Part shown: one piece after another, positions 1 through 8,036 of the stretch
How positions within the stretch are numbered: position 1 is the stretch's first letter
Layout of the letters: each line of letters opens with the position of its first letter
Assembly: GCA_035294465.1 (NCBI GenBank)
Contig: DATGKW010000209.1
Coordinates: 1 to 23,323 of the forward strand
DNA: 23,323 nt
Reading direction: 5' to 3'
DNA from: Paraktedonobacter sp035294465
GTDB lineage: Bacteria; Chloroflexota; Ktedonobacteria; Ktedonobacterales; Ktedonobacteraceae
The notes under the pieces: generated by a model
Seen by the model: the letters and a program-made list of their open reading frames with translations, nothing else
Told to the model about the DNA's origin: nothing
The model's database searches: none
Made by a program: the position numbers and the translations under genes

Positions 1-1
1 A

Positions 2-805
2 AACGCGGCAACCTGGGAAAGCAGCGCGGGGCAACTGGCCTCCGTTCTGGGACCGGCTTGCGGAGGCTTGCTGATCGCGCTGTTCCGCCGCGCAGCTCCG
101 GTCTATCTGCTCGATGCGCTGGCAGTTACGGTAGTTATCCTCTGCCTGTTACTGATCCGCAGCAAACAGCCAGAGATACAGGTGAGCAAGAGCACGACAT
201 TGCGCTCATTGATGGAGGGCCTGACGTTTTTGCGTAAAACTCAGGTAATTCTGGCCTCGATTACCCTTGATCTCTTCGCGGTACTGCTGGGCGGGTCGAC
301 CGCGCTTCTGCCTATCTATGCTCGTGATATCCTGCGCGTTGGCCCTACCGGCCTGGGAGTGCTGCAAGCTGCCCCCTCGATTGGCGCTGTTGGTATGACG
401 CTTATTCTGGCGCACATGCCGCCGTTTAAACGCGCGGGGCGGGCCTTGCTGCTGGCCGTGAGCATCTTCGGCCTGGCCACCTGTGTTTTCGGCCTCTCGC
501 ATCTCTTCTGGCTCTCCCTGGCCATGTTAGTTCTGCTGGGCGCGATGGATAACATTAGCGTGGTAATCCGCAGCACGCTGGTTCTCACGCGCACACCTGA
601 AGAAATGCGTGGACGCGTCTCCTCAGTCAATACGCTCTTCATCAATATGTCTAATCAGCTTGGTGGCTTTGAATCAGGCATAGCTGCGCAACTCTTCGGC
701 CCGGTCGTGGCTGTAAGCGCTGGCGGCATCGGGACGATTCTTGTGGTTATTCTGGTAGCTGCCCTGTGGCCGGAGATGCGCAACCTGGGCAGATTGGGCC
801 AGTAA
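2..805 (+). CDS. MFS transporter, C-terminal part (5' end outside window)
   Basis: The reading frame is open from base 2 to the TAA at 803-805, so the gene starts before the window. The visible part, about 267 residues, is hydrophobic and begins with the major-facilitator motif LGPACGGLLIALF, then a helix, a basic cytoplasmic loop (about residues 40-70 of the fragment) and roughly six more membrane segments. A conserved-looking RGRVSSVNTLF loop lies near the end. This layout matches the second half of a 12-helix MFS_3/EntS-type exporter. The substrate cannot be told from the fragment. The stop is 8 bases from the stop of the convergent response regulator gene, and no hairpin separates them. 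An internal TTG at 68 is not a true start because family sequence continues upstream of it. Confidence 0.85.
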   Translation, partial: NAATWESSAGQLASVLGPACGGLLIALFRRAAPVYLLDALAVTVVILCLLLIRSKQPEIQVSKSTTLRSLMEGLTFLRKTQVILASITLDLFAVLLGGSTALLPIYARDILRVGPTGLGVLQAAPSIGAVGMTLILAHMPPFKRAGRALLLAVSIFGLATCVFGLSHLFWLSLAMLVLLGAMDNISVVIRSTLVLTRTPEEMRGRVSSVNTLFINMSNQLGGFESGIAAQLFGPVVAVSAGGIGTILVVILVAALWPEMRNLGRLGQ

Positions 806-813
806 AGCGAAGC

Positions 814-1533
814 CTATACTTCAGGAGGCAACAATCCATAACGAATAGCGAAGCGCACCAGTTGCGTAATATTATCAAGGCCGAGCTTTCCCATGACGTT
901 GGCACGGTGGGCCTGCACCGTTTTAATGCTGAGCACGAGCTGATCGGCGATCTCCTGGTTTGTGTGCCCCTCGGCCACCAGTTTCAGGACCTCAAGCTCG
1001 CGGGGCGAGAGGACTCGCAGCTCCTCTGCTACTGGCTGCGCACCGCTTCTGGCTGGGGATGACGTGAGCGGTGTGGCCATATAGACGCGAACTAAGGCTT
1101 TAGCCAGACCGGGATAAAGAAACGCACCTCCCTGGGCTACCGCAAGGATAGCCATGTGCAAATCGCTGGGCGCGGCCTTTTTTACCAGGTAGCCTGCTGC
1201 TCCCGCGCGGAGAGCCTGGAAGAAATACTCTTCGCTTTCGTGCATAGTGAGAATCAGCACGTTGGTTGCGGGCGCCTGGACGCGAATCTGTTTACAAGCT
1301 TCCAGGCCATCCATATCGGGCATGCTAATATCTAACACCACAACCTGGGGATGAAGTTCCAGCACCTGGCTGACCGCCTCCTGGCCGGTGCTTGCCTCCC
1401 CCACTACCTCCATTTCCGGTTGCAAGCTCAACAGCATCTTTAAGCCTTGCCGCAAGATGTCATGGTCATCAGCCAGCACAACCCGAATAGAAGCAGGCGC
1501 GGCAGAGATAGTGGAATCAGGCATAGATCTCAT
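814..1533 (-). CDS. NarL/LuxR-family response regulator
   Basis: This DNA-binding response regulator of 239 residues is phosphorylated by the kinase encoded just upstream. The receiver domain (about residues 16-135) has the acidic pair D22-D23, the phosphoacceptor D68 in VVVLDISMPDMDG, and a conserved K in the VKKAAP stretch. The C-terminal LuxR-type helix-turn-helix starts at LSPRELEVLKLVAEG and includes TNQEIADQL and SIKTVQAHRANVMGKLG. I chose the ATG at 1531-1533 because GGAGGAG lies a few bases before it. The frame is open further upstream, but without a ribosome binding site. The start overlaps the end of the kinase gene by 17 nt, so the pair is co-transcribed and probably translationally coupled. 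Its targets may include the divergent lipoprotein-adaptor-permease operon, which is inference from position only. Confidence 0.93.
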   Translation of the reverse strand: MRSMPDSTISAAPASIRVVLADDHDILRQGLKMLLSLQPEMEVVGEASTGQEAVSQVLELHPQVVVLDISMPDMDGLEACKQIRVQAPATNVLILTMHESEEYFFQALRAGAAGYLVKKAAPSDLHMAILAVAQGGAFLYPGLAKALVRVYMATPLTSSPARSGAQPVAEELRVLSPRELEVLKLVAEGHTNQEIADQLVLSIKTVQAHRANVMGKLGLDNITQLVRFAIRYGLLPPEV

Positions 1534-2614
1534 CTTTTCTCTCCTCCAGATCCGGCACCGGGGCCGGAATCGGTAGCACGACCTCAACTGTCGTGCCTTT
1601 TCCCGGCTCTGAGTGCAGGCTCAATGTGCCCTTGAGCATGGAGACGCGTTCCCGCATACCGTTGATGCCCAGTCCCGTGCGTCTTTGCGAGCCTTCGTAG
1701 CCCTGGCCGTTATCTTTGATGCTCAGATAGATCCTCTTCTCATCCTGCGCTAGCTTGATGGAAACGTGGGTCGCCCGCGTGTGGCGCGCGACATTCGTCA
1801 AGCTTTCCTGGGCAACACGGAAGAGCGTGGTCTCATAGAGCGAAGGGTAACTTCTGCCCGCCCCCAGTGTACTGCACGCTTCCTGCTGAAAATCGACACT
1901 TATTCCCAGACGCTCGCGACAGTCTTCGGCCAGCCAGCGCAGCGCAGCGAGCAAACCCAGATCATCCAGTACGGAGGGACGCAGTTGCAAGGCCAGCCTG
2001 CGAATACTCTCCAGAGTATGCTGCGCCAGACGCGCCTGCTGCTGAAGGCCAGCACGGATCTGCTCACGCGCTTCAGGAGTCAGGGACGCAGCGGGCAACA
2101 CCTGCAGCGACTGCTGGAGAATCTCGGTGTGTACGAGTAAGGCTGTCAAGTTCTGGCTGCTCTCATCGTGCAGTTCCAGGGCCACGCGGCGGCGCTCGTC
2201 CTCCTGGGCCTGCACGATCAACATGGCCTGCTCGCGGCGCATATCCTCCAGGCGATCAAGCATGCGATTGAAAGCCTGCGCCAGTTCGCCGATCTCTGTA
2301 TCGCCGGGCAAGCTGGCCGCACGCACCTGCGTTTGGCCTCCGCTGATCGTGCGAATTGTCGAGAGCAGACCGAAAAGCGGTCGAAAACTAGCTCGCAGGA
2401 GCAAAATACTGATGCACAGGCTCAGCACGGTCGCACCAACAATAAATGCTGTATCGATCAGGTAGTGATGACTCTCCAGACTATGGCTCGTCACCCACAG
2501 TCCCGCCAGCGCCTCGCCGACCAGCATCAAGGCGTTTGCCAGGATCACTTTCTCAAAGAGCGAAAGCCGCCAGGGCAGAACCCTGGGACCAGAAATGCGC
2601 TTCGACCGCGACAT
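1517..2614 (-). CDS. Sensor histidine kinase (NarL-partner type, HisKA_3) with HAMP domain
   Basis: This 365-residue membrane kinase pairs with the overlapping response regulator. It has two membrane helices (about 22-42 and 53-75) separated by a loop of only about 10 residues, so there is no extracytoplasmic sensor domain. A HAMP linker follows (about 75-130). The dimerisation/phosphoacceptor motif ERRRVALELHDESSQNL places the phosphorylated histidine at H149. The HATPase domain has the N box AQESLTNVARHTRA, the G1 box IKDNGQGY and the G2 region TGLGINGMRERV. The near absence of an outside domain resembles intramembrane-sensing kinases of cell-envelope stress systems such as LiaS. That is a resemblance, not a proven signal. 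AAAGGAG lies just before the ATG at 2614. Confidence 0.93.
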   Translation of the reverse strand: MSRSKRISGPRVLPWRLSLFEKVILANALMLVGEALAGLWVTSHSLESHHYLIDTAFIVGATVLSLCISILLLRASFRPLFGLLSTIRTISGGQTQVRAASLPGDTEIGELAQAFNRMLDRLEDMRREQAMLIVQAQEDERRRVALELHDESSQNLTALLVHTEILQQSLQVLPAASLTPEAREQIRAGLQQQARLAQHTLESIRRLALQLRPSVLDDLGLLAALRWLAEDCRERLGISVDFQQEACSTLGAGRSYPSLYETTLFRVAQESLTNVARHTRATHVSIKLAQDEKRIYLSIKDNGQGYEGSQRRTGLGINGMRERVSMLKGTLSLHSEPGKGTTVEVVLPIPAPVPDLEERKDEIYA

Positions 2615-2687
2615 GACGCTCCTTTCACGAGGAAATTGCTAAACAGGTCTCTGCTACCACGCATCATTCCATAGTCTTCCTTTGTAG

Positions 2688-2716
2688 AATATAGTCGCTC
2701 TGTGTAGTTGAGTCAA
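2688..2716 (-). promoter_or_regulatory. Sigma70-type promoter of the two-component system
   Basis: Read on the minus strand, TTGACT (2711-2716) and TATATT (2688-2693) are separated by 17 bases. Both are 5/6 matches to consensus. Transcription would start near 2681, giving a leader of about 67 nt before the kinase ATG at 2614. Nothing else in the intergenic region fits better. Confidence 0.7.
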
Positions 2717-2734
2717 GCTAAGCTACTCCTTAGC
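2717..2734. promoter_or_regulatory. 18-bp inverted repeat next to the kinase promoter (possible operator)
   Basis: GCTAAG (2717-2722) and CTTAGC (2729-2734) are a perfect inverted repeat with a 6-base spacer. It abuts the upstream edge of the -35 element of the two-component promoter, inside the region shared with the divergent lipoprotein operon. The size and symmetry suit a LuxR-type response regulator dimer. Binding is inferred. Confidence 0.35.
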
Positions 2735-2859
2735 AAGAGAGGAGGAAGAACATACGAATTCATACTTATTTTGCAAATTCTTTAAACATTTTTGAGCTTC
2801 AAGTGCTATTTTATTCTGGGCATTTGAAAGTATTCGCATATACAGGGAGGATGAACCTT

Positions 2860-3657
2860 ATGCGACTTCGCCAGCTATTACAAGCTACGCCTAAAGGCTT
2901 TTTTCTTTTTATTTTCCTGGGCCTCTTTCTGATTGCCGGCTGTGGTTCCAATTCTACAAGCACTTCTTCCACGTCGGCAAATGCCACAGCTACAGCGTGT
3001 GCTCAAGCGACCAGGCCGGCGACCGCTGTCAGGACGGCTATTGGCACACTGCAAAGCATCAATGGGCAAACGCTCAGCCTGAAGAATCAGCAAGGCAAAA
3101 CCGTTACCGTTACGTACTCAAGCTCTACCCGCTTCAGCCAGGAGACGACCATTCCCCCTTCATCCTTAACCGAAGGAACGACCGTGAGAGTCGCAGTCAC
3201 CAGCAGCGGCAGCACTTATACCGCGACAAACATCACAGTCACTACCGGAACCACCAGCACGGGAGGTGGATTCGGCGGTGGTTTCCCCAGAGCCAATAGA
3301 ACTCCGGGCGCGGGTCTGGGAGGAAGAAGCAACCCGTGTTTCAGGAACCGCTTTGCTACGGGTACGCCCGGAACCGGCAGCGGGACAGGAAGTACCTTTC
3401 GCGGGATTAGCGGCAAAGTCAGTCAGTTGAACGGCGATATACTGACCGTTACCGACAGCACGGGAGCTGCTTATACGGTGACCGTTACTTCGCAAACGCA
3501 GATCGTTGAGACGAAAAGCGCTACTGCCGCCGCTTTAAAGGTAGGGCAACCGCTCACAGTGACCGGCACAGCGGGCAGCAATGGCGCAATCAAGGCCAAT
3601 GCAATAATCATTCTCCTGAGTCTGCCGGCGCGTAATGCCACGTCTCCGACCTCGTAG
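2860..3657 (+). CDS. Secreted lipoprotein with two DUF5666-like repeats
   Basis: This 265-residue protein has a lipoprotein signal peptide: a basic start, a Phe/Leu-rich helix, then LFLIAGC with the lipobox Cys at about residue 28. A Ser/Thr-rich spacer follows. Two similar beta-rich units are visible. The first (about 55-130) begins AIGTLQSINGQTLSLKNQQG, and the second (about 185-260) begins GISGKVSQLNGDILTV. This is the pattern of DUF5666 (function unknown). Between them lies a Gly/Arg/Pro linker containing GGGFGGGFPR. I chose the ATG at 2860 because GGGAGG (2845-2850) is 9 bases before it. In-frame ATGs at 2803 and 2851 lack a correctly spaced site. It is the first gene of an apparent operon with the adaptor and permease, 42 bases ahead, and may be an envelope accessory of that export system. 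Confidence 0.85.
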   Translation: MRLRQLLQATPKGFFLFIFLGLFLIAGCGSNSTSTSSTSANATATACAQATRPATAVRTAIGTLQSINGQTLSLKNQQGKTVTVTYSSSTRFSQETTIPPSSLTEGTTVRVAVTSSGSTYTATNITVTTGTTSTGGGFGGGFPRANRTPGAGLGGRSNPCFRNRFATGTPGTGSGTGSTFRGISGKVSQLNGDILTVTDSTGAAYTVTVTSQTQIVETKSATAAALKVGQPLTVTGTAGSNGAIKANAIIILLSLPARNATSPTS

Positions 3658-3699
3658 TAGTTCTCAATAATTGATCAATACTCATATGAGGAAAGTGTT

Positions 3700-5355
3700 A
3701 TGTCTGAGACACAAGATATATCTGAAGCCAGCACTATTCCCAAAATGCCGTCGGTGCCATCCGAAACGCCAGAGTACCCGATGGATTTTGGCCCGCTTAT
3801 CGACAGCGACACAGATGATTTTGATTTCACTCCAGCGCCTCCAACCTTACGCCCAAAGAGCAGGCGCAGGCTCTGGATTACTTTGCTCGTCATCGCCTTA
3901 CTGGTCATCCTGCTTGGCGGTGGCTCACTCGTTTACGCCCGCCTCAAGAGTCCTCCCCCGGTGACCTATACGCAGTCGGCAGCAACGATTGGCAATCTCG
4001 TTGTCACTGTCTCCGGGACCGGTCCGGTGCAGGCGGGCGCGACCTATGACCTGAATTTCTCCGCTTCTGCGCCGATCAAAACCATCAATGTGCAGGTGGG
4101 TCAGCAGGTGACGAAAGGCCAGACACTGGCAACGCTCGATCCCACTACACTTCAGGACGCGGTAAACCAGGCCCAGAACAGCGTCAATGCTGCTCAGGCA
4201 GCGGTCGATAATGCGGAAAACAGCCTGACGAACACCACGAATCAGGAGAACACCGCGCTCGATCTGGCGAAAATTACCGAGCAGACCGATCTGCAGAACT
4301 GTCAGAAGTATGGGACACCAAACGGCCCTTCAGGAGGAGGCAGTGGAGGTGGTGGTTCGGCTGCGACCCCCACACCAACCCCGACGCCCAGTCCCTCGAC
4401 GATAGCAACCTGCGAGCAGCAAGTAAAGGATACGTACAATCAGGCAGTGGATCAGGCTAATAGCTCCATTACCAATGCTCAGAACCAGGTGAACTCGGCG
4501 CAACAGCAGTTGACCAATGCTCAGACCTCGCTGCAGACGGCTGAAGATAATCTGGCGAATGCGACGCTCGTTGCCCCATCCAATGGTGTTATCGAATCCA
4601 TCAACGGAGAGGTTGGAGAAAATCCGCCCGGCGGTGGCGGCGGATCAAGTAACTCCAGTTCCAGCTCTGGTTCTAGCGGTTCGTCGGCCTTTATGGTGCT
4701 GGTTGATATGAGTACGCTCGATGTCGCGGCGCAGATTAACGAAGCGAATATTGCCTCGGTCGCGGTTAATCAACCGGCAACCTTCACGGTTCCAGCGTAC
4801 CCCTCGCAAACCTTCCAGGCCAGCGTTTCCAGCATCGACATACTGGGATCTACCAGTTCAAGCGTTGTGACCTACCTGGTGAACCTGGCTGTTGACATGC
4901 AAAGCATAGGTAGCGACCATATCTATCCAGGGATGACCGCCACCGTGAGCATTACTACAGCAGAGCGCATCAGTACACTGCTGGTCCCGTCAGCGGCCCT
5001 CTCATTCGCCACGACTGCGCTTGCCAATGGGGAACTCACTCGCAGTCAGCTCAGCGCGCTTGGCGGTGCTGCCTCTACTACTACCGGCACAACGAGCGGG
5101 AGCCGGGGTATCGTCGTAGAGTTACAGAATGGCAAGCTTGTGCCGGTCCTTGTCACAACCGGACTGAGCAACGGCTCGGAGACAGAGATCCTTTCCGGTC
5201 TCAAGGAAGGCGACGAGGTCGTCGTCAGTCAGACCGGTGGCACAACCTCAACCACCACCAGTAGTAGCACTAGCAGTGGTCGTGGGGGCTTTGGCGGTGG
5301 TGGATTCGGCGGTGGCGGCGGTGGCGGATTCGGCGGTGGCGGCGGTGGCGGCTAA
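3700..5355 (+). CDS. HlyD/MacA-family efflux adaptor subunit
   Basis: This 551-residue membrane-anchored adaptor would link a MacB-like permease to the extracellular side. Seen in order: an acidic cytoplasmic N terminus (1-52), a basic RRR stop and one membrane helix (about 58-80), the first half of a lipoyl-like domain (about 99-147, with INVQVGQQVTKGQTLATLD), and a Gln/Asn-rich coiled-coil hairpin (about 150-285). The second lipoyl half is ATLVAPSNGVIESINGEVGE (about 288-307), followed by beta-barrel and membrane-proximal domains. The hairpin tip is a Gly/Ser and Thr-Pro repeat (207-233) flanked by C201 and C238, the only cysteines. A second Gly/Ser insert (310-329) splits the lipoyl/barrel junction. 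The C terminus is almost pure Gly with Phe. GAGGAAAG precedes the ATG. The permease gene starts 18 bases after the stop. Confidence 0.9.
   Translation: MSETQDISEASTIPKMPSVPSETPEYPMDFGPLIDSDTDDFDFTPAPPTLRPKSRRRLWITLLVIALLVILLGGGSLVYARLKSPPPVTYTQSAATIGNLVVTVSGTGPVQAGATYDLNFSASAPIKTINVQVGQQVTKGQTLATLDPTTLQDAVNQAQNSVNAAQAAVDNAENSLTNTTNQENTALDLAKITEQTDLQNCQKYGTPNGPSGGGSGGGGSAATPTPTPTPSPSTIATCEQQVKDTYNQAVDQANSSITNAQNQVNSAQQQLTNAQTSLQTAEDNLANATLVAPSNGVIESINGEVGENPPGGGGGSSNSSSSSGSSGSSAFMVLVDMSTLDVAAQINEANIASVAVNQPATFTVPAYPSQTFQASVSSIDILGSTSSSVVTYLVNLAVDMQSIGSDHIYPGMTATVSITTAERISTLLVPSAALSFATTALANGELTRSQLSALGGAASTTTGTTSGSRGIVVELQNGKLVPVLVTTGLSNGSETEILSGLKEGDEVVVSQTGGTTSTTTSSSTSSGRGGFGGGGFGGGGGGGFGGGGGGG
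5285..5352 (+). repeat. Gly-rich in-frame tandem repeat at the 3' end of the adaptor gene
   Basis: Short units of the type GGCGGTGGC, broken by GGATTC, repeat almost perfectly and encode (G)nF(G)n blocks up to the stop codon. Repeats of this kind expand and contract by slippage, so the tail length may differ between strains. Confidence 0.75.
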
Positions 5356-5373
5356 AATGAAGGAGATGAGGTC

Positions 5374-6723
5374 ATGAATATGCCGAATATGCCGAAATCG
5401 AAAGCTCTAACCAATGCTGCTGCGCCGCGTGAGCTGCGTCCTTCGGGATCTGCTTCACCGGCCAGGCGGCCAGGCAAAAGCCGCCGGCCTCGCCGCTTAC
5501 GCGGACTCTCTGGTCTCTATCAGAATTGCGTGAGCGCCCTCCAGTCGGTGCTGGCAAACAAAACGCGCTCGCTGCTCACAGCTCTGGGTATTATCATCGG
5601 CGTGGGAGCAGTGATCGCCATTGTTTCCATCAGCGAAGCGAGCACAGCCTCGATCAATAACCGCCTCGCCACCCTTAACCCGACAGAGATCATTATCAGA
5701 CCTGGCAGCGCCAACGCCAGGGGAGGTATTCGCCAGGGCGCTGGCACAGTTCAGACGCTGACCCAGGCCGATGCTGATGCAATCGCAGCGCAAGTGCCGC
5801 ATGTTGCCCAGGTCAGTCCCGTAGTTACCGAGAATGGGCAGGTAGTCTTCGAGAATCAGAACTGGTCGACATCGATCCAGGGAGTTTACCCTGATTACCA
5901 GCAGATCGATAGTTGGACCATGCAGTATGGCAGCTTCTTCTCATCGGAGCAGGGGTCATACGCGGTTATCGGACAAACGGTTCTGACAAACCTGTTTACC
6001 CCGGTGGGCATTGTTGATCCGGTTGGGCAGCAAATCCGTGTTGGCGGCGTGCCCTTTACGGTAGTCGGTGTGCTGAACGCGAAAGGCAGCTCTGGCCTCG
6101 GTAACGCAGACGATGTCGTCTATGTGCCATTTCTTACGGCCCAGCAGCAGCTCATCGGTCATACCTATGTCAATTCCATCGACGTTACGGCAGACAATAC
6201 CGGGGACGTTAGCACAGTGCAAACGGCCGTTCAGCAGCTTCTGGAGCAGCGTCATGGAATTACCAACTCCGCGAATGATGACTTCACCATCCAGAATCAG
6301 TCAGCGATCTTGCAAACGGTAGAGGGTACCAGACAAACGCTGACAGTGCTGCTGGCCGGCGTGGCCTCGATCTCGCTCATAGTAGGAGGCATCGGCATTA
6401 TGAATATCATGCTGGTCTCCGTCACCGAACGCACGCGTGAGATAGGCATTCGTATGGCCATCGGGGCACGCCCGCGCGATGTGCTGACCCAGTTTCTCAT
6501 CGAGGCCCTGATGCTAAGTTTGCTGGGAGGTCTCGTGGGAATCGTACTGGGAATCGGCGGTGGCGTGGCCTATGCTGTGCTCACCCAGACGGCCTTTGCC
6601 CTCTCTCCCGTCGCTGTGCTGCTGGCCTTTGGCTTTGCCGCAATCGTTGGTGTGGTCTTTGGCTTCTATCCGGCCCGCCGCGCAGCGGGTCTGGACCCGA
6701 TTGTGGCTTTACGTACCGAATAA
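5374..6723 (+). CDS. MacB/FtsX-type ABC transporter permease (no ATPase domain)
   Basis: This 449-residue permease resembles the membrane half of MacB. It has a basic/Pro-rich cytoplasmic N terminus (about 1-45, with RRPGKSRRPRRLRG), then the first helix LTALGIIIGVGAVIAIVSI (about 68-90), typical of MacB_PCD. A large extracytoplasmic domain runs to about residue 320. The FtsX domain has three helices, including VGGIGIMNIMLVSVTERTRE, the cytoplasmic loop EIGIRMAIGARPRDVLTQFL and the C-terminal FYPARRAAGLDPIVALRTE. These are hallmark motifs of MacB-like permeases. The start at 5374 has AAGGAG 8 bases upstream. E. coli MacB carries a fused N-terminal ATPase and many homologues have a separate ATPase gene alongside. 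Neither is present here, so the ATPase must come from elsewhere. Confidence 0.92.
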   Translation: MNMPNMPKSKALTNAAAPRELRPSGSASPARRPGKSRRPRRLRGLSGLYQNCVSALQSVLANKTRSLLTALGIIIGVGAVIAIVSISEASTASINNRLATLNPTEIIIRPGSANARGGIRQGAGTVQTLTQADADAIAAQVPHVAQVSPVVTENGQVVFENQNWSTSIQGVYPDYQQIDSWTMQYGSFFSSEQGSYAVIGQTVLTNLFTPVGIVDPVGQQIRVGGVPFTVVGVLNAKGSSGLGNADDVVYVPFLTAQQQLIGHTYVNSIDVTADNTGDVSTVQTAVQQLLEQRHGITNSANDDFTIQNQSAILQTVEGTRQTLTVLLAGVASISLIVGGIGIMNIMLVSVTERTREIGIRMAIGARPRDVLTQFLIEALMLSLLGGLVGIVLGIGGGVAYAVLTQTAFALSPVAVLLAFGFAAIVGVVFGFYPARRAAGLDPIVALRTE

Positions 6724-6747
6724 ATCCCCCTGATCCACGGAGAGACA

Positions 6748-6785
6748 AACGAGCGAGATGCAATCTGGATTGTATCTCGCTCGTT
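6748..6785. terminator. Bidirectional hairpin terminator between convergent genes
   Basis: Arms 6748-6765 and 6768-6785 are complementary over 18 bases with one G-T pair, and the loop is a few bases (CTGG when opened). One arm begins AACGAGCGAGAT. The hairpin starts 24 bases after the permease stop and 14 bases from the stop of the convergent gene. It is followed on the plus strand by GTCTTT and on the minus strand by TGTCTCT, so the U tracts are weak. Its place between convergent genes fits a two-way terminator. Confidence 0.75.
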
Positions 6786-6799
6786 GTCTTTCAAAGTAA

Positions 6800-7186
6800 T
6801 CAAACTATATTTACCAGAATAGATTGATGCGCGGGAGCGAATCCATCCGCGCGTGCAATAATATCGATTTTCCAGGCGCCCAGCATAGAAAAGCTGATCT
6901 GCGTCAGATACACACCACGACCAAGCGGTCGAATGGCAATCTGCTGTGGTCCCATCCGCATAGCCGGCATAGACGTCCGAGGAATGACCTGAGCTTGATC
7001 GATAGGCATGCCCTCGGGATCGGTCAGGCTCAAGCGAACGATCATATGGTTTGCAGCGACCGTCGAAACTTGCTCAATATGCGCTACCATCGGAATCAAT
7101 CTGTAGATCGAGATGGTCGCAGCAAAGATCAGGACCCCGGCACAGACGGTGGCCAGGAAGATCCAGAAAAAAGGTCGAACATGCAT
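6800..7186 (-). CDS. Membrane-anchored YtkA/FixH-like protein
   Basis: This small protein of 128 residues has one N-terminal membrane helix (FFWIFLATVCAGVLIFAATI, about 6-25) and an extracytoplasmic beta domain of about 100 residues. The pattern LSLTDPEGMPIDQAQV, then SMPAMRMGPQQ, then GRGVYLTQISFSMLGAWKI is the layout of YtkA-like/FixH-like domains, which often sit near metal or redox genes. The clustered methionines (MPAMRM) could bind copper, which is inference. I chose the ATG at 7184-7186 because GAGGGA is 7 bases before it. The open frame reaches 7249 but begins with a non-hydrophobic stretch and lacks a ribosome binding site. It stands alone, and the next minus-strand gene ends 171 bases upstream. 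Confidence 0.75.
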   Translation of the reverse strand: MHVRPFFWIFLATVCAGVLIFAATISIYRLIPMVAHIEQVSTVAANHMIVRLSLTDPEGMPIDQAQVIPRTSMPAMRMGPQQIAIRPLGRGVYLTQISFSMLGAWKIDIIARADGFAPAHQSILVNIV

Positions 7187-7357
7187 GGATGCTTCCCTCA
7201 ATAATCCTCTTTTCTTGCGTCTCTCATTTCCAACAAGTATCCAGGCCAATAAATAAAACCAACGAAATCTCTTATCCAGACGTAATATAGACTTAGCCTG
7301 GTTATTTGCCTACTGGGAGAAATCCCTATTTTTAAACTGTAAGGTGGCCTTCAGAAG

Positions 7358-7864
7358 CTACTCTACAGGCTCCTCCGGGTTAGAAATCGCGATACGCAAG
7401 AAGCGTCTCAGCGCGTAGAAGATCAAGAAGTAGACCGCCATCCCGATCAACGTTGAGATCTCGAAAGACTGGTTTGTGTGTAGAGAGGGAGATGGAACAA
7501 TGCCATCGAATGGAATAAGCAAGATCTGCGTGAGTGAAAAGACGAAACTGGCGAAGATATTCGCCGGATCGGCGCCAAACATCCTTAACAGGAAACGAAT
7601 GAGCAAGAGCGTTTCCAGAACCATCAGGAACCACTGGAGATAGTCATTCAGCTTGCCAATGGCAAACTTAATAGTGAGGGCATCCTCCCTATTGTGCGCC
7701 TCCCCAACTTCTATCTCTCCGCCCACGGGCTGAAGCGCCGGAGCTGGCCCCGCGTAAGGAGGGTAAGGCGCCTGCGGTGGCTGCGCCGGAGGGGTTGAGG
7801 GAACGACTGGCTTGGGCTGCAATTCTTCCATAGGTTCGGTCGTTTCATCAGGATTGTTATACAT
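7358..7864 (-). CDS. YggT-family integral membrane protein with Pro-rich N terminus
   Basis: This 168-residue protein has a Pro/Glu-rich, probably disordered cytoplasmic N terminus (about 1-55, with PPAQPPQAPYPPYAGPAPAL). A membrane part follows with helices at about 78-95 (LQWFLMVLETLLLIRFLLRM), 103-120 and 138-158. The order RFLLRMFGADP, IPFDGIVPS and the last helix ending LRRFLRI fits the YggT/YlmG family, whose members act in membrane-protein or division-site organisation. The exact role is not known. The ATG at 7864 is preferred over the one at 7882: GGAG lies 9 bases before the former and none lies before the latter. It is apparently a single-gene unit with its own extended -10 promoter. 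Confidence 0.75.
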   Translation of the reverse strand: MYNNPDETTEPMEELQPKPVVPSTPPAQPPQAPYPPYAGPAPALQPVGGEIEVGEAHNREDALTIKFAIGKLNDYLQWFLMVLETLLLIRFLLRMFGADPANIFASFVFSLTQILLIPFDGIVPSPSLHTNQSFEISTLIGMAVYFLIFYALRRFLRIAISNPEEPVE

Positions 7865-7932
7865 CGTGCTCTTCTCCACCATGCCGTACGGTATTACTGG
7901 ATAATAGACGCGACGTGTAGCGCCTTAGACGG

Positions 7933-7941
7933 ATTATAACA
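7933..7941 (-). promoter_or_regulatory. Extended -10 promoter upstream of the YggT-family gene
   Basis: On the minus strand TGTTATAAT is a perfect extended -10 (TGnTATAAT). No good -35 is seen, which extended -10 promoters tolerate. The predicted start near 7926 gives a leader of about 60 nt. Confidence 0.5.
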
Positions 7942-8036
7942 TGACTCACTTGTTAAACGCTACATCTTTTTTCTTGCTGATGACCATTTTAAAATGAACA
8001 TATCATATACCGAACAAAAGTTCTATATTTACTCAT

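Noticed and set aside
5285..5352. Tandem short repeats resembling a CRISPR or VNTR
   Set aside because: They are in-frame codons for a Gly/Phe tail of the adaptor. There are no spacers.
7916..7964. Inverted repeat TGTAGCG / CGCTACA around the YggT-gene -10
   Set aside because: The arms are only 7 bases and 35 bases apart, which could easily occur by chance.
8010..8021. GAACAAAAGTTC palindrome just after the DUF2079 gene
   Set aside because: A 4-bp stem with no U tract is too weak to call a terminator.
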